Assembly (NCBI RefSeq): GCF_025685545.1
Contig: NZ_JAGSYC010000026.1
Span: forward strand, 310,001-374,000
DNA: 64,000 bases
Source of the DNA: Granulicella paludicola
GTDB lineage: Bacteria > Acidobacteriota > Terriglobia > Terriglobales > Acidobacteriaceae
Direction: 5' to 3'
A program made the position numbers and the translations under genes. The notes below the pieces were generated by a model that saw nothing but the letters and a program-made list of their open reading frames with translations, did not search any database and was not told the DNA's origin. Shown in pieces: positions 51,889 through 59,552 of the stretch (positions are counted from its first letter, which is position 1; each line of letters begins with the position of its first letter).

Positions 51889-54801
51889 GTGGATCCGCAT
51901 CTCAAACCCAACGCCTGCCGCAAAGCCCTGCAAGAGCTTTCTTACTTACTTCAGCGCCCGCAGGCGTGTCTGCTTCGCGCGCAGAAGCCCCTGCCTCACT
52001 CGCAGGAAACCCTGCCTCTTCTCATACTTACCATCGTACTGTTCGTGGGACACATAAATCTGCATGCGCAGGCCGTACCCACACAGATACTCCCGCCCGA
52101 TACAACGCAAACTTCGGCGCTGCCATCCGCGCCCACACCCTCTTCGGATGCGCTTGGTTCCACAGAAGCTTCCACAGCCTCGCAGGATATTCCGCGCGCC
52201 ACGCCGCTGCCTCCCGCCAAAGCCCCGCTGCCCATCTCCTGGGACTCCGACACCCAGCGCCTCGATGAAAGCATCTACACCCTCGAGGGACACGTCGTCG
52301 TTGTCTTCGGCGACCACACCCTCTACGCCGACAAAATCACCCTCGACACCGACACCAACGAGCTCACCCTCGAAGGCCACGTCAAGATCGTCGGCGGCGA
52401 AAACGACGAGCATATCGAAGCCTCGCACGCCACCTACAACGTCAAGGACGGCACTGGTCGCTTCTACGATGTCAGCGGATCCATCCAGGTGCGTGCCGTC
52501 GCGGCCGATAAGGCCACCACGACCACCGTCGTCGGCGCCTCCAATGGTCCGCAGCGCCAGGCATACACCAACACCAACCCCTTCCTCTTCCGCGGCCGCA
52601 TGGTCGTCAAGACCGGCCCCACCGACTACGTCGTCTACGACGGCTCCGTCACCAGCTGCCTGCTCCCACATCCCGACTGGCAGCTCTACAGCGGCAAGTT
52701 CACCCTCGACAACGGCAAGGCCCACGCCGCGAACTCGACCTTCCGGTTACTGGGCGTTCCGGTGCTCTTCCTGCCCTACGTCTCGCACCCCACGGACCCC
52801 AACGAGCGCCAGTCCGGCTTGCTGATCCCCGTCTTCGGCTATTCCAGCGCCAGCAACGACACCGGCTCCAAGGGCCTCACCATCGGCGAGCAGGGCTACT
52901 TCGTCGTGAACCGCTCCGTCGATCTCACCGTCGGCATCATCTATTACTCGTTGCGCGGCTTCTCGGAGAACGGCACCATCCGCTACAAGGGCCCCGGCGA
53001 CGACTTCTTTACCGGTCATTTCACCTCGCTGCAGGACCGTGGCTTTGAGCAGGCCACCCAGACCGGCACCACGCCCGCAGGCGTGCCCATCATCAGCAAC
53101 GTCCACATTAACCAGAGCGGCACCGACATCACCACCGCCTTCCGCTACCGCTTCACCCCTTTTACACGCGGTGTCGGCGACGTCGAATACCTCTCGTCCT
53201 ACATCTACCGCGCGGCCTTCACCGAAAACTTCAACCAGGCCGTCAGCTCCGACATCACCTCGGTGCTCTACCTCGCCCATCAGAAAGACGGCCTCTCTAC
53301 CGATGTGCGCTTCGACCGCTACGAAGGTGAGAAGGTTATCCCCGTCGCCAATCATGCTGGCGAAGAGGTAAAGATCTTCCACGCCCCTTCGATCGACTTC
53401 TCCGGCATCGATCACCGCATCGCCGGCACCCCGCTGATCTACAACGTAGACGCGTCGGCTGCGGGCCTCAAGCGCATTCAGCCCAACTTCGTCTCCTCCG
53501 GCATCACCGAACGCCTCGACCTTCGACCCGAACTGTCGCTGCCGCTGGCTTTCAAAGGCTGGCATACGATGTCGAGCATCGCCGTCCGCGAAAGCTTCTA
53601 CTCGCGCTCCCGCAAGGCCCCCTACGGCAACGGTGCAACGCCGGTCGAACTCAGCAACCCGGTCAACCGCGCCGATCTCGAAATCAACGTCGACATTCGT
53701 CCGCCCGCCATCGAACGCACCTTCAAGACCCCGGAAAACCTTCAATGGCTATTCGGTACGCAGGTGCGCCACACCATCGAACCTGAGATCGCCTACCGCA
53801 ACGTCCACGGCGTCGATAATTTCCTCTCCATCCTGCGCTTCGACGACGCCGACCTCGTCAGCGATACCGACGAACTCAAATACGGCGTCCTGCAGCATCT
53901 CTACTTCCGTCCCCGCAAACCCAAGCCCCATCCCGGCTGCCCCGTCGTTCCCGTCAAGACCGGCAACAAGATCGAACCGAGCCTCGACCTGACACCGCAG
54001 CCGTACCTCGATGAAGAGGAACCCCATGCCACTACCGATGCCAACGGCATCCCTACAGCCGACACCAGCGCGCCCGATCAGCCCACGCGCACCCACGTCC
54101 GCCACGCCGCCGACCCCTGCGCGCCCACAGGCCCGGCTCCGCAGCAGGAGTGGTTCAGCTGGGAGCTCGCCCAGAAGACCTTCTTCGCCCAGAACTTCGG
54201 CGGAGCCGTAATCGACAGCCGCCGCAACATCTTCTCTACCACCCTCGACTTCTCGGGTATAGCCTTTCTTACCCAGCCACGCGCCATCGCGCCCGTCATC
54301 TCCCGCATGCGGTTTCGCACCTCCAGCCATGCCGACGTCGAATGGGACTTCGACTACGATCCCGGTGCCAAGAAATTCAACAGCTCCAACACCTTCTTCG
54401 ACATCCATGAAGGCAGCTGGTTCGGCGGTTTTTCCTGGGCTCACCTCAGCGCGCCCGGACGCTCCCTTACAGCCAACATCAGTTCGGTGACCAACACGGT
54501 AACCGGCGTCACCAGCTCGGCTACCTCTAACTTCTCGCAGATGCGACTCTTGATCGGCTACGGCAGACCTAGCCGCCCCGGCCTCTCCATAGCTGGCGGC
54601 TCCGGCATCGACCTCAAGAACAAGGACTCGCAATACACCACCATCCAGGGCGGCTACAACTGGAACTGCTGCGGCCTCTCGGTCGAGTATCGCCAGTACA
54701 ACCTCGGCCCCATCCGCGACGAAGGTGCCTATCGCTTCAACTTCACCCTCGCCAACATCGGTTCCGCCGGAAACCTCCGCCGCGCCGAAGCCCTCTTCTA
54801 G
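51889..54801 (+). CDS. lptD: LPS assembly outer-membrane protein LptD
   Basis: LptD, with LptE, inserts lipopolysaccharide into the outer leaflet of the outer membrane. The 970-residue product starts at a GTG (no suitable ATG), has a signal-like helix near residues 43-60, an OstA/LptA-like jellyroll (about 113-235: ESIYTLEGHVVVVFGDHTLY, ELTLEGHVKIVGG) and a large barrel (about 270-960: TSCLLPHPDWQLYSGKF, FLPYVSHPTD and many beta strands). Cysteines occur near 245, 684, 744 and as an adjacent pair near 925 (NWNCCGLSVEYRQ), so disulfides as in E. coli LptD are possible. A DsbA-like gene follows 150 bases downstream. It ends with Phe (EALF), as outer-membrane barrels do. Confidence 0.92.
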   Translation: MDPHLKPNACRKALQELSYLLQRPQACLLRAQKPLPHSQETLPLLILTIVLFVGHINLHAQAVPTQILPPDTTQTSALPSAPTPSSDALGSTEASTASQDIPRATPLPPAKAPLPISWDSDTQRLDESIYTLEGHVVVVFGDHTLYADKITLDTDTNELTLEGHVKIVGGENDEHIEASHATYNVKDGTGRFYDVSGSIQVRAVAADKATTTTVVGASNGPQRQAYTNTNPFLFRGRMVVKTGPTDYVVYDGSVTSCLLPHPDWQLYSGKFTLDNGKAHAANSTFRLLGVPVLFLPYVSHPTDPNERQSGLLIPVFGYSSASNDTGSKGLTIGEQGYFVVNRSVDLTVGIIYYSLRGFSENGTIRYKGPGDDFFTGHFTSLQDRGFEQATQTGTTPAGVPIISNVHINQSGTDITTAFRYRFTPFTRGVGDVEYLSSYIYRAAFTENFNQAVSSDITSVLYLAHQKDGLSTDVRFDRYEGEKVIPVANHAGEEVKIFHAPSIDFSGIDHRIAGTPLIYNVDASAAGLKRIQPNFVSSGITERLDLRPELSLPLAFKGWHTMSSIAVRESFYSRSRKAPYGNGATPVELSNPVNRADLEINVDIRPPAIERTFKTPENLQWLFGTQVRHTIEPEIAYRNVHGVDNFLSILRFDDADLVSDTDELKYGVLQHLYFRPRKPKPHPGCPVVPVKTGNKIEPSLDLTPQPYLDEEEPHATTDANGIPTADTSAPDQPTRTHVRHAADPCAPTGPAPQQEWFSWELAQKTFFAQNFGGAVIDSRRNIFSTTLDFSGIAFLTQPRAIAPVISRMRFRTSSHADVEWDFDYDPGAKKFNSSNTFFDIHEGSWFGGFSWAHLSAPGRSLTANISSVTNTVTGVTSSATSNFSQMRLLIGYGRPSRPGLSIAGGSGIDLKNKDSQYTTIQGGYNWNCCGLSVEYRQYNLGPIRDEGAYRFNFTLANIGSAGNLRRAEALF

Positions 54802-54822
54802 CCAGACACAAAACTGGGTGCT

Positions 54823-54847
54823 CCGTGTCCCAGATATTCGGACACGG
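54823..54847 (+). terminator. stem-loop after lptD
   Basis: CCGTGTCC and GGACACGG make a perfect eight-base stem around a nine-base loop, 21 bases after the lptD stop codon. No T-run follows, so it may be Rho-assisted or only a 3' stabiliser. Confidence 0.45.
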
Positions 54848-54951
54848 GCAGGCTCGGCAACTCTCTCGCCCCGTGCGACCGCTCTCCTTTCTCCACTCCC
54901 GACCGTCCTACCCTGTCTATCCCTATCCCCCTGCTCTGAGATAATCAACCT

Positions 54952-55977
54952 GTGCTGAAACTCCGCAACTTCGCCCCTCTCCTCCTCGCAGTGACGCTCG
55001 CTGGCATCGGCTGCCGTGCCCAGGCACCCTCTGCCGCTGACGCTGTCACCCCCGGCAAGCCGCTCTCCCTCAACACCACCCGCCGCGTGGAAGTTCTCCT
55101 CCGCCAGAAGGCCAATCTTCCGCCCGACTCCACCATCAACGTCGGCGTTCCCACGGCCTCGGAACTTCCCGGCTACTCCGCCCTGAGCATCACCTTCACG
55201 AATGAAGGCAACACCTCGCGGCCCATCAACTTCCTGCTCTCCGCCGACGGTAAGACCATGGCGCAGTTCACCAAGTTCGACATCTCCAGAGACCCGCGCG
55301 AACTCGTCTCCGCCGACGGCCGCCCGTCCCGCGGAGGCCCGGCAAACGCCCCCGTTCTCATCGTCGGCTTCGACGACCTCGAGTGCCCCTACTGCGCCCG
55401 CCTCCACGCCTCCATCTTTCCGCTCATCACCCAGCGCTACGGAGACAAGGTTCACATCGTCTATAAGGACTTTCCCATCGAGCAGCACCCCTGGGCCATG
55501 CGCGCAGCAGTCGACGTAAACTGCCTCGCCGCTCAGTCCCCCACCGGCTACTGGGATGAGATCGACTACATCCACGCCCATGCCTCGGACATCGGCGCGA
55601 ACCCCTCCGACCCCAAGGCAGAAAAGACCCTCGCCAGCGCAACCGCGCAGCTCGATAAGCTCACCGTGGATCTCGGCACCGTACAGAAGGTCGATCAGAC
55701 AAAACTCTCCGCCTGCATTGCGAAGCAGGACACCGCTACCATCGAAACCAGCCGCAAGCTCGGCGAAGCCCTCGGTGTCGAAGCCACTCCGTCGCTCTTC
55801 ATCAACGGAGCCAAGATCGACGGCGCGGTCCCCGTCGAGTTCATCTTCAACGTCATCGACGACGCCCTCCGTGCGCAGAATGTCACTCCTCCGCCGCCCT
55901 ACAAGGTACCCACACCGCCTACGCAGACTCCGGCAGCTACCCCCGCAGCCAAATCTGCCGCTCCCACCGGCAAGTAA
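54952..55977 (+). CDS. exported DsbA-like thiol oxidoreductase (thioredoxin_4)
   Basis: A 341-residue protein starting at GTG 54952. The N-terminus looks like a lipoprotein signal (LLAVTLAGIGC, Cys at about residue 21). Residues 35-105 form a small beta domain; residues 120-310 are a DsbA/BdbD-type thioredoxin fold with the active site CPYC (145-148; FDDLECPYCARLHASI) and the cis-proline in GVEATPSLFINGAKI. A Pro/Ala-rich tail ends the protein. It should oxidise or isomerise cysteines in the periplasm. Its position after lptD, whose folding in E. coli needs DsbA, makes LptD a natural client; this is inference. A strong terminator follows. Confidence 0.88.
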   Translation: MLKLRNFAPLLLAVTLAGIGCRAQAPSAADAVTPGKPLSLNTTRRVEVLLRQKANLPPDSTINVGVPTASELPGYSALSITFTNEGNTSRPINFLLSADGKTMAQFTKFDISRDPRELVSADGRPSRGGPANAPVLIVGFDDLECPYCARLHASIFPLITQRYGDKVHIVYKDFPIEQHPWAMRAAVDVNCLAAQSPTGYWDEIDYIHAHASDIGANPSDPKAEKTLASATAQLDKLTVDLGTVQKVDQTKLSACIAKQDTATIETSRKLGEALGVEATPSLFINGAKIDGAVPVEFIFNVIDDALRAQNVTPPPPYKVPTPPTQTPAATPAAKSAAPTGK

Positions 55978-55978
55978 C

Positions 55979-56028
55979 GTAAAGCATAAAAATCCCATCC
56001 TTCCGAGGGTGGGATTTTTGCTTTACGA
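55979..56028 (+). terminator. strong terminator after the DsbA-like gene
   Basis: A 50-base hairpin: CGTAAAGCA pairs with TGCTTTACG at its base and AAAAATCCCA with TGGGATTTTT above, with a two-base bulge and small loop. Because the T-rich arm lies within the stem it can also work in the minus direction. It ends seven bases before the next start codon. Confidence 0.8.
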
Positions 56029-56035
56029 TGCACAG

Positions 56036-56395
56036 ATGCGCCGCTCCGCCGCGATTCTCACACCAATGCTTGCTTCAACAGCGGTGACTCTACTGGCCGG
56101 ATGCTCGGTACAGATGCAGCGGTGTATTGATACTTCGAATCGTGTTGTCGAGCCAGCGCACTGCTCGGTCATACCGCATGATGGCTATAGTTACTACTAC
56201 GGTGGTTTAGGGAGCTACGAAGTCGGCTCAATCGCATTGGATGGAGCGTTCCAGCCAGAGGATGGCGAGCTCTACTCGCTTACGGGAACCGTCCGCGAGG
56301 GTTTTGGCACGTTCTTCTCGGAATATGCAGTAGATATTCTTTTTGTCGCGGCTATAGGAATCGTCATCGTCACGACAGGAAGTTTTACAAGCTAA
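56036..56395 (+). CDS. YgiB-like lipoprotein, first of a tandem pair
   Basis: A 119-residue lipoprotein (LASTAVTLLAGC, Cys at residue 22). It is a paralogue of the next gene: both begin MRRS and share QRC(I/V)D, NRVV(E/D)P, YYYGG and a final T(V/T)R(E/N)GFG motif. Here the Gly-rich tail of the partner is replaced by a hydrophobic segment (DILFVAAIGIVIVTTGSF, about 99-116). The TRxGFG ending and paired cysteines resemble E. coli YgiB/DUF1190. Codon use is more AT-rich than in the second copy, as if it had diverged under weaker selection or arrived separately. It begins eight bases after a strong terminator and so needs its own promoter, perhaps inside that hairpin region. Confidence 0.7.
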   Translation: MRRSAAILTPMLASTAVTLLAGCSVQMQRCIDTSNRVVEPAHCSVIPHDGYSYYYGGLGSYEVGSIALDGAFQPEDGELYSLTGTVREGFGTFFSEYAVDILFVAAIGIVIVTTGSFTS

Positions 56396-56449
56396 TGCGG
56401 TAACCCTAAGGATGCTTTAGGATAAGGGCGACTCTCAGTGACTCTTCCT

Positions 56450-56839
56450 ATGCGCCGTTCTTCCGCTGTCATCGCGCCGCTGCTCGCCTCCGCAGCCGTC
56501 GCGCTCCTCGCCTCCTGTAACTCCTCCGAGCCGCAACGTTGCGTCGACGAGAATAACCGCGTCGTAGACCCCAGCTTCTGTAAAAATCTCCCCGGCAACG
56601 GACAGCCCGTCGCTGGTGGACTGGGCAATAACGGCGGCTATTACAACAACGGTATCTTCATCCCGCACTTCTATCGCTACTACTACGGCGGCATCGGCGG
56701 AGGCCTCGGCAGCGTTCTCTCCGGAGGCAGCTATGCTCCCCTCAGCGGCCACAGCTACTCCGTCAGCGGCACCACTCGCAACGGGTTCGGCTCATCCTTC
56801 GGCGGTGGTGAAGGTGGCGAAGGCGGAGGCGGCGAATAA
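56450..56839 (+). CDS. YgiB-like lipoprotein, second of a tandem pair
   Basis: A 129-residue lipoprotein from ATG 56450 (LASAAVALLASC, Cys at residue 22). The mature part has the QRCVDENNRVVDPSFC segment with two cysteines, a Gly/Tyr-rich centre (NGGYYNNG, FYRYYYGGIGGG), the motif TTRNGFGSSF and a Gly/Glu tail. E. coli YgiB (DUF1190) shares the cysteine-containing front, Gly-rich middle and TRGGFGES ending. As in E. coli ygiB-ygiC, the next gene is a glutathionylspermidine-synthase-like ligase; here the stop and start codons overlap (TAATG), which ties the two together. The function is unknown in any organism I can name with certainty. Confidence 0.78.
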   Translation: MRRSSAVIAPLLASAAVALLASCNSSEPQRCVDENNRVVDPSFCKNLPGNGQPVAGGLGNNGGYYNNGIFIPHFYRYYYGGIGGGLGSVLSGGSYAPLSGHSYSVSGTTRNGFGSSFGGGEGGEGGGGE

Positions 56840-58044
56840 TGCAGCGTCTCACCCTTACCCCTCGACCCAACTGGCAGGCCACCGTCGAGCAGCAGGGCCT
56901 CATCTTCCATACGCCCGTAAGCGACGCTCTCGACGCCCGCCCCTACTGGGATGAGGCCGCCTGCTACGAGTTCAGCGCCGCCGAAGTCGACACGCTTGAA
57001 GCCGCGGCCAACGAGCTTCAAACCATGTGCCTTGCCGCCGCGCAGCACGTCATCGACAACCAACGCTACGCCGAGCTCGAAATTCCCGCCGAGGCCGTCC
57101 CGCTCATCGAGTGGGCTTGGAATGAGGAGCCGCCCGCCCTGTACGGCCGTTTCGACATCCTCTACGACGGAACACGCCCCCCGAAGCTGCTCGAATACAA
57201 CGCGGATACTCCCACTTCGCTCCTTGAGGCCGCCGTCATCCAGTGGTATTGGCTCAAAGACATCTACCCCGACGCCGACCAGTTCAACTCAATCCACGAA
57301 AAGCTCATCGCCAAGTGGAAGGACATCGACAACTATCTCGCCAAGCCTGTCTACTTTGCCTCCGCCGACAGCGCCGAAGACCGCCTCACCATCGCCTACC
57401 TCCGCGACACCGCCGAGCAGGCAGGCCTGCCCACCCGCCAGCTCTTGATGCAAGAGATAGGCTGGAACGAGCCTCGCCAGTGCTTCGTAGATACCGAGCC
57501 CGCAGAGAACCGCATCGAGTCGATCTTCAAGCTGTATCCATGGGAGACGATGCTCGACGAATCTTTCGCAACGCAAGCGCTGCGCACCTACAAAGATATG
57601 CGCTGGATCGAGCCCATCTGGAAGCTGCTGCTCTCCAACAAAGGCATCCTGCCCATTCTGTGGGAGCTATATCCCAACCACGACCTCTTACTCGAAGCCC
57701 GTTTCGTCAACCACCGGAGCGGCTGGCAGCCCGCGCCCGGCTGGGTACGTAAACCCATGCACTCCCGCGAAGGCTCGAACATTACACTCACCACGCCGCA
57801 CGGCAACGTCATGAAGACAGACGGCCCATACACCGATCGCCTGCAGATCGACCAGCGCCTGGGCCCCACCGTCAACTTCCGCGATACGCTCGCTATCAAC
57901 CAGAACCCGGCAAACCCTACCCTTCGCTGGCCCGTGCTCGGCCTCTGGATGATCGATCAGGAGTGCTGCGGCATGGGCATCCGGGAAGATGCGACGCCCA
58001 TCACCGGCAACCTCTCCAGCTTCGTCCCGCACTTCTTCCGCTAA
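56839..58044 (+). CDS. YgiC/YjfC-like ATP-grasp ligase (glutathionylspermidine synthase family)
   Basis: A 401-residue protein matching the synthetase domain of glutathionylspermidine synthase (GSP_synth), without the N-terminal amidase domain of E. coli Gss. Motifs include LLEYNADTPTSLLEAAVIQW near 115-134, FKLYPWETM near 231, SNKGILPILWELYPNHDLL near 269-287, PMHSREGSNI near 309-318 and the end GMGIREDATPIT. These match E. coli YgiC closely in order and length. The ATP-grasp fold would form an amide between a carboxylate and an amine; the substrate of YgiC/YjfC is not established. Translational coupling to the YgiB-like lipoprotein suggests a joint envelope-related job. Confidence 0.9.
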   Translation: MQRLTLTPRPNWQATVEQQGLIFHTPVSDALDARPYWDEAACYEFSAAEVDTLEAAANELQTMCLAAAQHVIDNQRYAELEIPAEAVPLIEWAWNEEPPALYGRFDILYDGTRPPKLLEYNADTPTSLLEAAVIQWYWLKDIYPDADQFNSIHEKLIAKWKDIDNYLAKPVYFASADSAEDRLTIAYLRDTAEQAGLPTRQLLMQEIGWNEPRQCFVDTEPAENRIESIFKLYPWETMLDESFATQALRTYKDMRWIEPIWKLLLSNKGILPILWELYPNHDLLLEARFVNHRSGWQPAPGWVRKPMHSREGSNITLTTPHGNVMKTDGPYTDRLQIDQRLGPTVNFRDTLAINQNPANPTLRWPVLGLWMIDQECCGMGIREDATPITGNLSSFVPHFFR

Positions 58045-58120
58045 AGGGACGACTGCGATAGCGGCGAACCAAAGATCGAACACCCAACCCACTCATCGAG
58101 CCATTACGCTAAAGCTATCG

Positions 58121-59434
58121 ATGATTAAGGCCACCACCCTCTCCCGCTACGCACTTGCTCTCGCTCTCGGCCTCGCCCCGCTTGCCCACGCTACACAGCA
58201 ACCACTCCCCAGCCTCCAGCAGGCCGATATCTACGGTCAAGAACTCTTCACCGCCTCCGGCTCCACCGGCATGGTGCTCGTCGTCGTCCGCAACCGCGAG
58301 GTCTACATCCACGGCTTCGGAGAGACTGCTCCCGGCAGCCACGTCACTCCCTCCGCGACCTCCTTCCTGCGCCTCTGCTCGCTCTCCAAGATCTTCGCCA
58401 CCGACCTGCTCACACAGCTCTCCTCGCAGCGCATCGTGCGCCTGCAGGACCCGCTCCAGCTCTACGCGCCCCCCGGCATCACCGTGCCCTCGCGTCCGGA
58501 GCACCTCATCACCCTCGAAAATCTTGCGACCCACACCGCTGGCCTGCCACGCGAGGTCGGCTGGGCACCCGACGGCACGCCGCACTTCACCTTCCCCGAC
58601 TACAACTTCCGCTGGCAGTGGCTTCCCACGCAGCACCTGCGCTCCGACCCCGGCACCATCGCTCTGTACTCGAACATCGGCTTCGACCTCCTCGGAGACG
58701 CACTCGCGCGCGCAACCAAACAGCCCTACGCGACCCTCTTCGCGACCCACATCACGCAGCCGCTCGGAATGAAGGAGACCACCTTCACTCCCACGCCCTC
58801 ACAGTGCGCTCGCCTGCTGCGCGGCTTCAAGAATGAAGGTCCCTGCACCGACACTCAGCCCTCGGCCTCCAGCGCGGGCGTCTACTCCACCGGTCTGGAC
58901 GTCTCGCATTGGCTCGAATACCTGCTCGGCACCTGGACCTCCGCCGGCATCCCAGCACAGAACCCCGCAGCACAGGCGGTCTACGTCGTGCCATCCACAC
59001 TCAAGCGCCAGTCCGGCCTGGAGCACGCTGGCGATGTCACCGGCATCGGACTGGGATGGATGCACACCCCCGGCTCCGGCGATCCGAACTCGAATCTCGA
59101 CCTCGTCGAAAAGACCGGCGGCGGCGCAGGCTTCCTGACCTACATCGTAATGAATCACGCCAGCAACACCGCCGTCTTCGTCGCTGTCACCGAAGGCCGC
59201 CGGTCGGGCCATTACAACGTCTTCAGATCCACCAACAATCTGCTGCTCGCACTCGATGGTCTGCCTGCCCTGCCGACCCCAGAAGTCCATGCACCGGCAC
59301 CCAGGCCAGGTCGGCGCGGCGCAAAAGCTCTCGCCCGCACCAGGGCTCCACTCGTGAAGACACCAGCACGAAGAGCCGCGCCTCCAAGACCAGCTGCGCG
59401 CAAAGCGGCAAAGCGCAGACCTCGCAAGAGATAG
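58121..59434 (+). CDS. exported AmpH-like serine hydrolase (class C beta-lactamase fold) with basic tail
   Basis: A 437-residue protein from ATG 58121, where a signal peptide begins (ALALALGLAPLAHATQ, cleavage near residue 24). The serine-hydrolase motifs are S87-L-S-K90 in LCSLSKIF, a YxN motif in ALYSNIGFDLLG near 184, and KTGGGAGF near 330 as the third (KTG) box. The set matches AmpH/class C enzymes: D-alanyl-D-alanine carboxypeptidase/endopeptidase, possibly weak beta-lactamase. The C-terminal 60 residues, after about 375, are Arg/Ala/Pro/Lys-rich (RRAAPPRPAARKAAKRRPRK), which is unusual for a periplasmic enzyme. It may bind anionic wall or LPS polymers. The gene stands alone between the ligase and serA. 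Confidence 0.85.
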   Translation: MIKATTLSRYALALALGLAPLAHATQQPLPSLQQADIYGQELFTASGSTGMVLVVVRNREVYIHGFGETAPGSHVTPSATSFLRLCSLSKIFATDLLTQLSSQRIVRLQDPLQLYAPPGITVPSRPEHLITLENLATHTAGLPREVGWAPDGTPHFTFPDYNFRWQWLPTQHLRSDPGTIALYSNIGFDLLGDALARATKQPYATLFATHITQPLGMKETTFTPTPSQCARLLRGFKNEGPCTDTQPSASSAGVYSTGLDVSHWLEYLLGTWTSAGIPAQNPAAQAVYVVPSTLKRQSGLEHAGDVTGIGLGWMHTPGSGDPNSNLDLVEKTGGGAGFLTYIVMNHASNTAVFVAVTEGRRSGHYNVFRSTNNLLLALDGLPALPTPEVHAPAPRPGRRGAKALARTRAPLVKTPARRAAPPRPAARKAAKRRPRKR

Positions 59435-59552
59435 ACCCCCCATCTCTCCCAACCCTCTGCACAGGCAGCGCATGGAAAGCCCATGCGGATACACTGGTAG
59501 CAAGTGTGTCTAGCTAACTGACCATGACGTCAGAAAACTCACGGAGAATCCT

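Noticed and set aside
53749-55998. A 749-codon open frame on the minus strand opposite lptD and the DsbA-like gene
   Set aside because: It is antisense to two genes with clear families. Its translation is a Gly/Val/Asp/Glu/Arg monotony typical of the complement of C-ending codons, with no domain or ribosome binding site.
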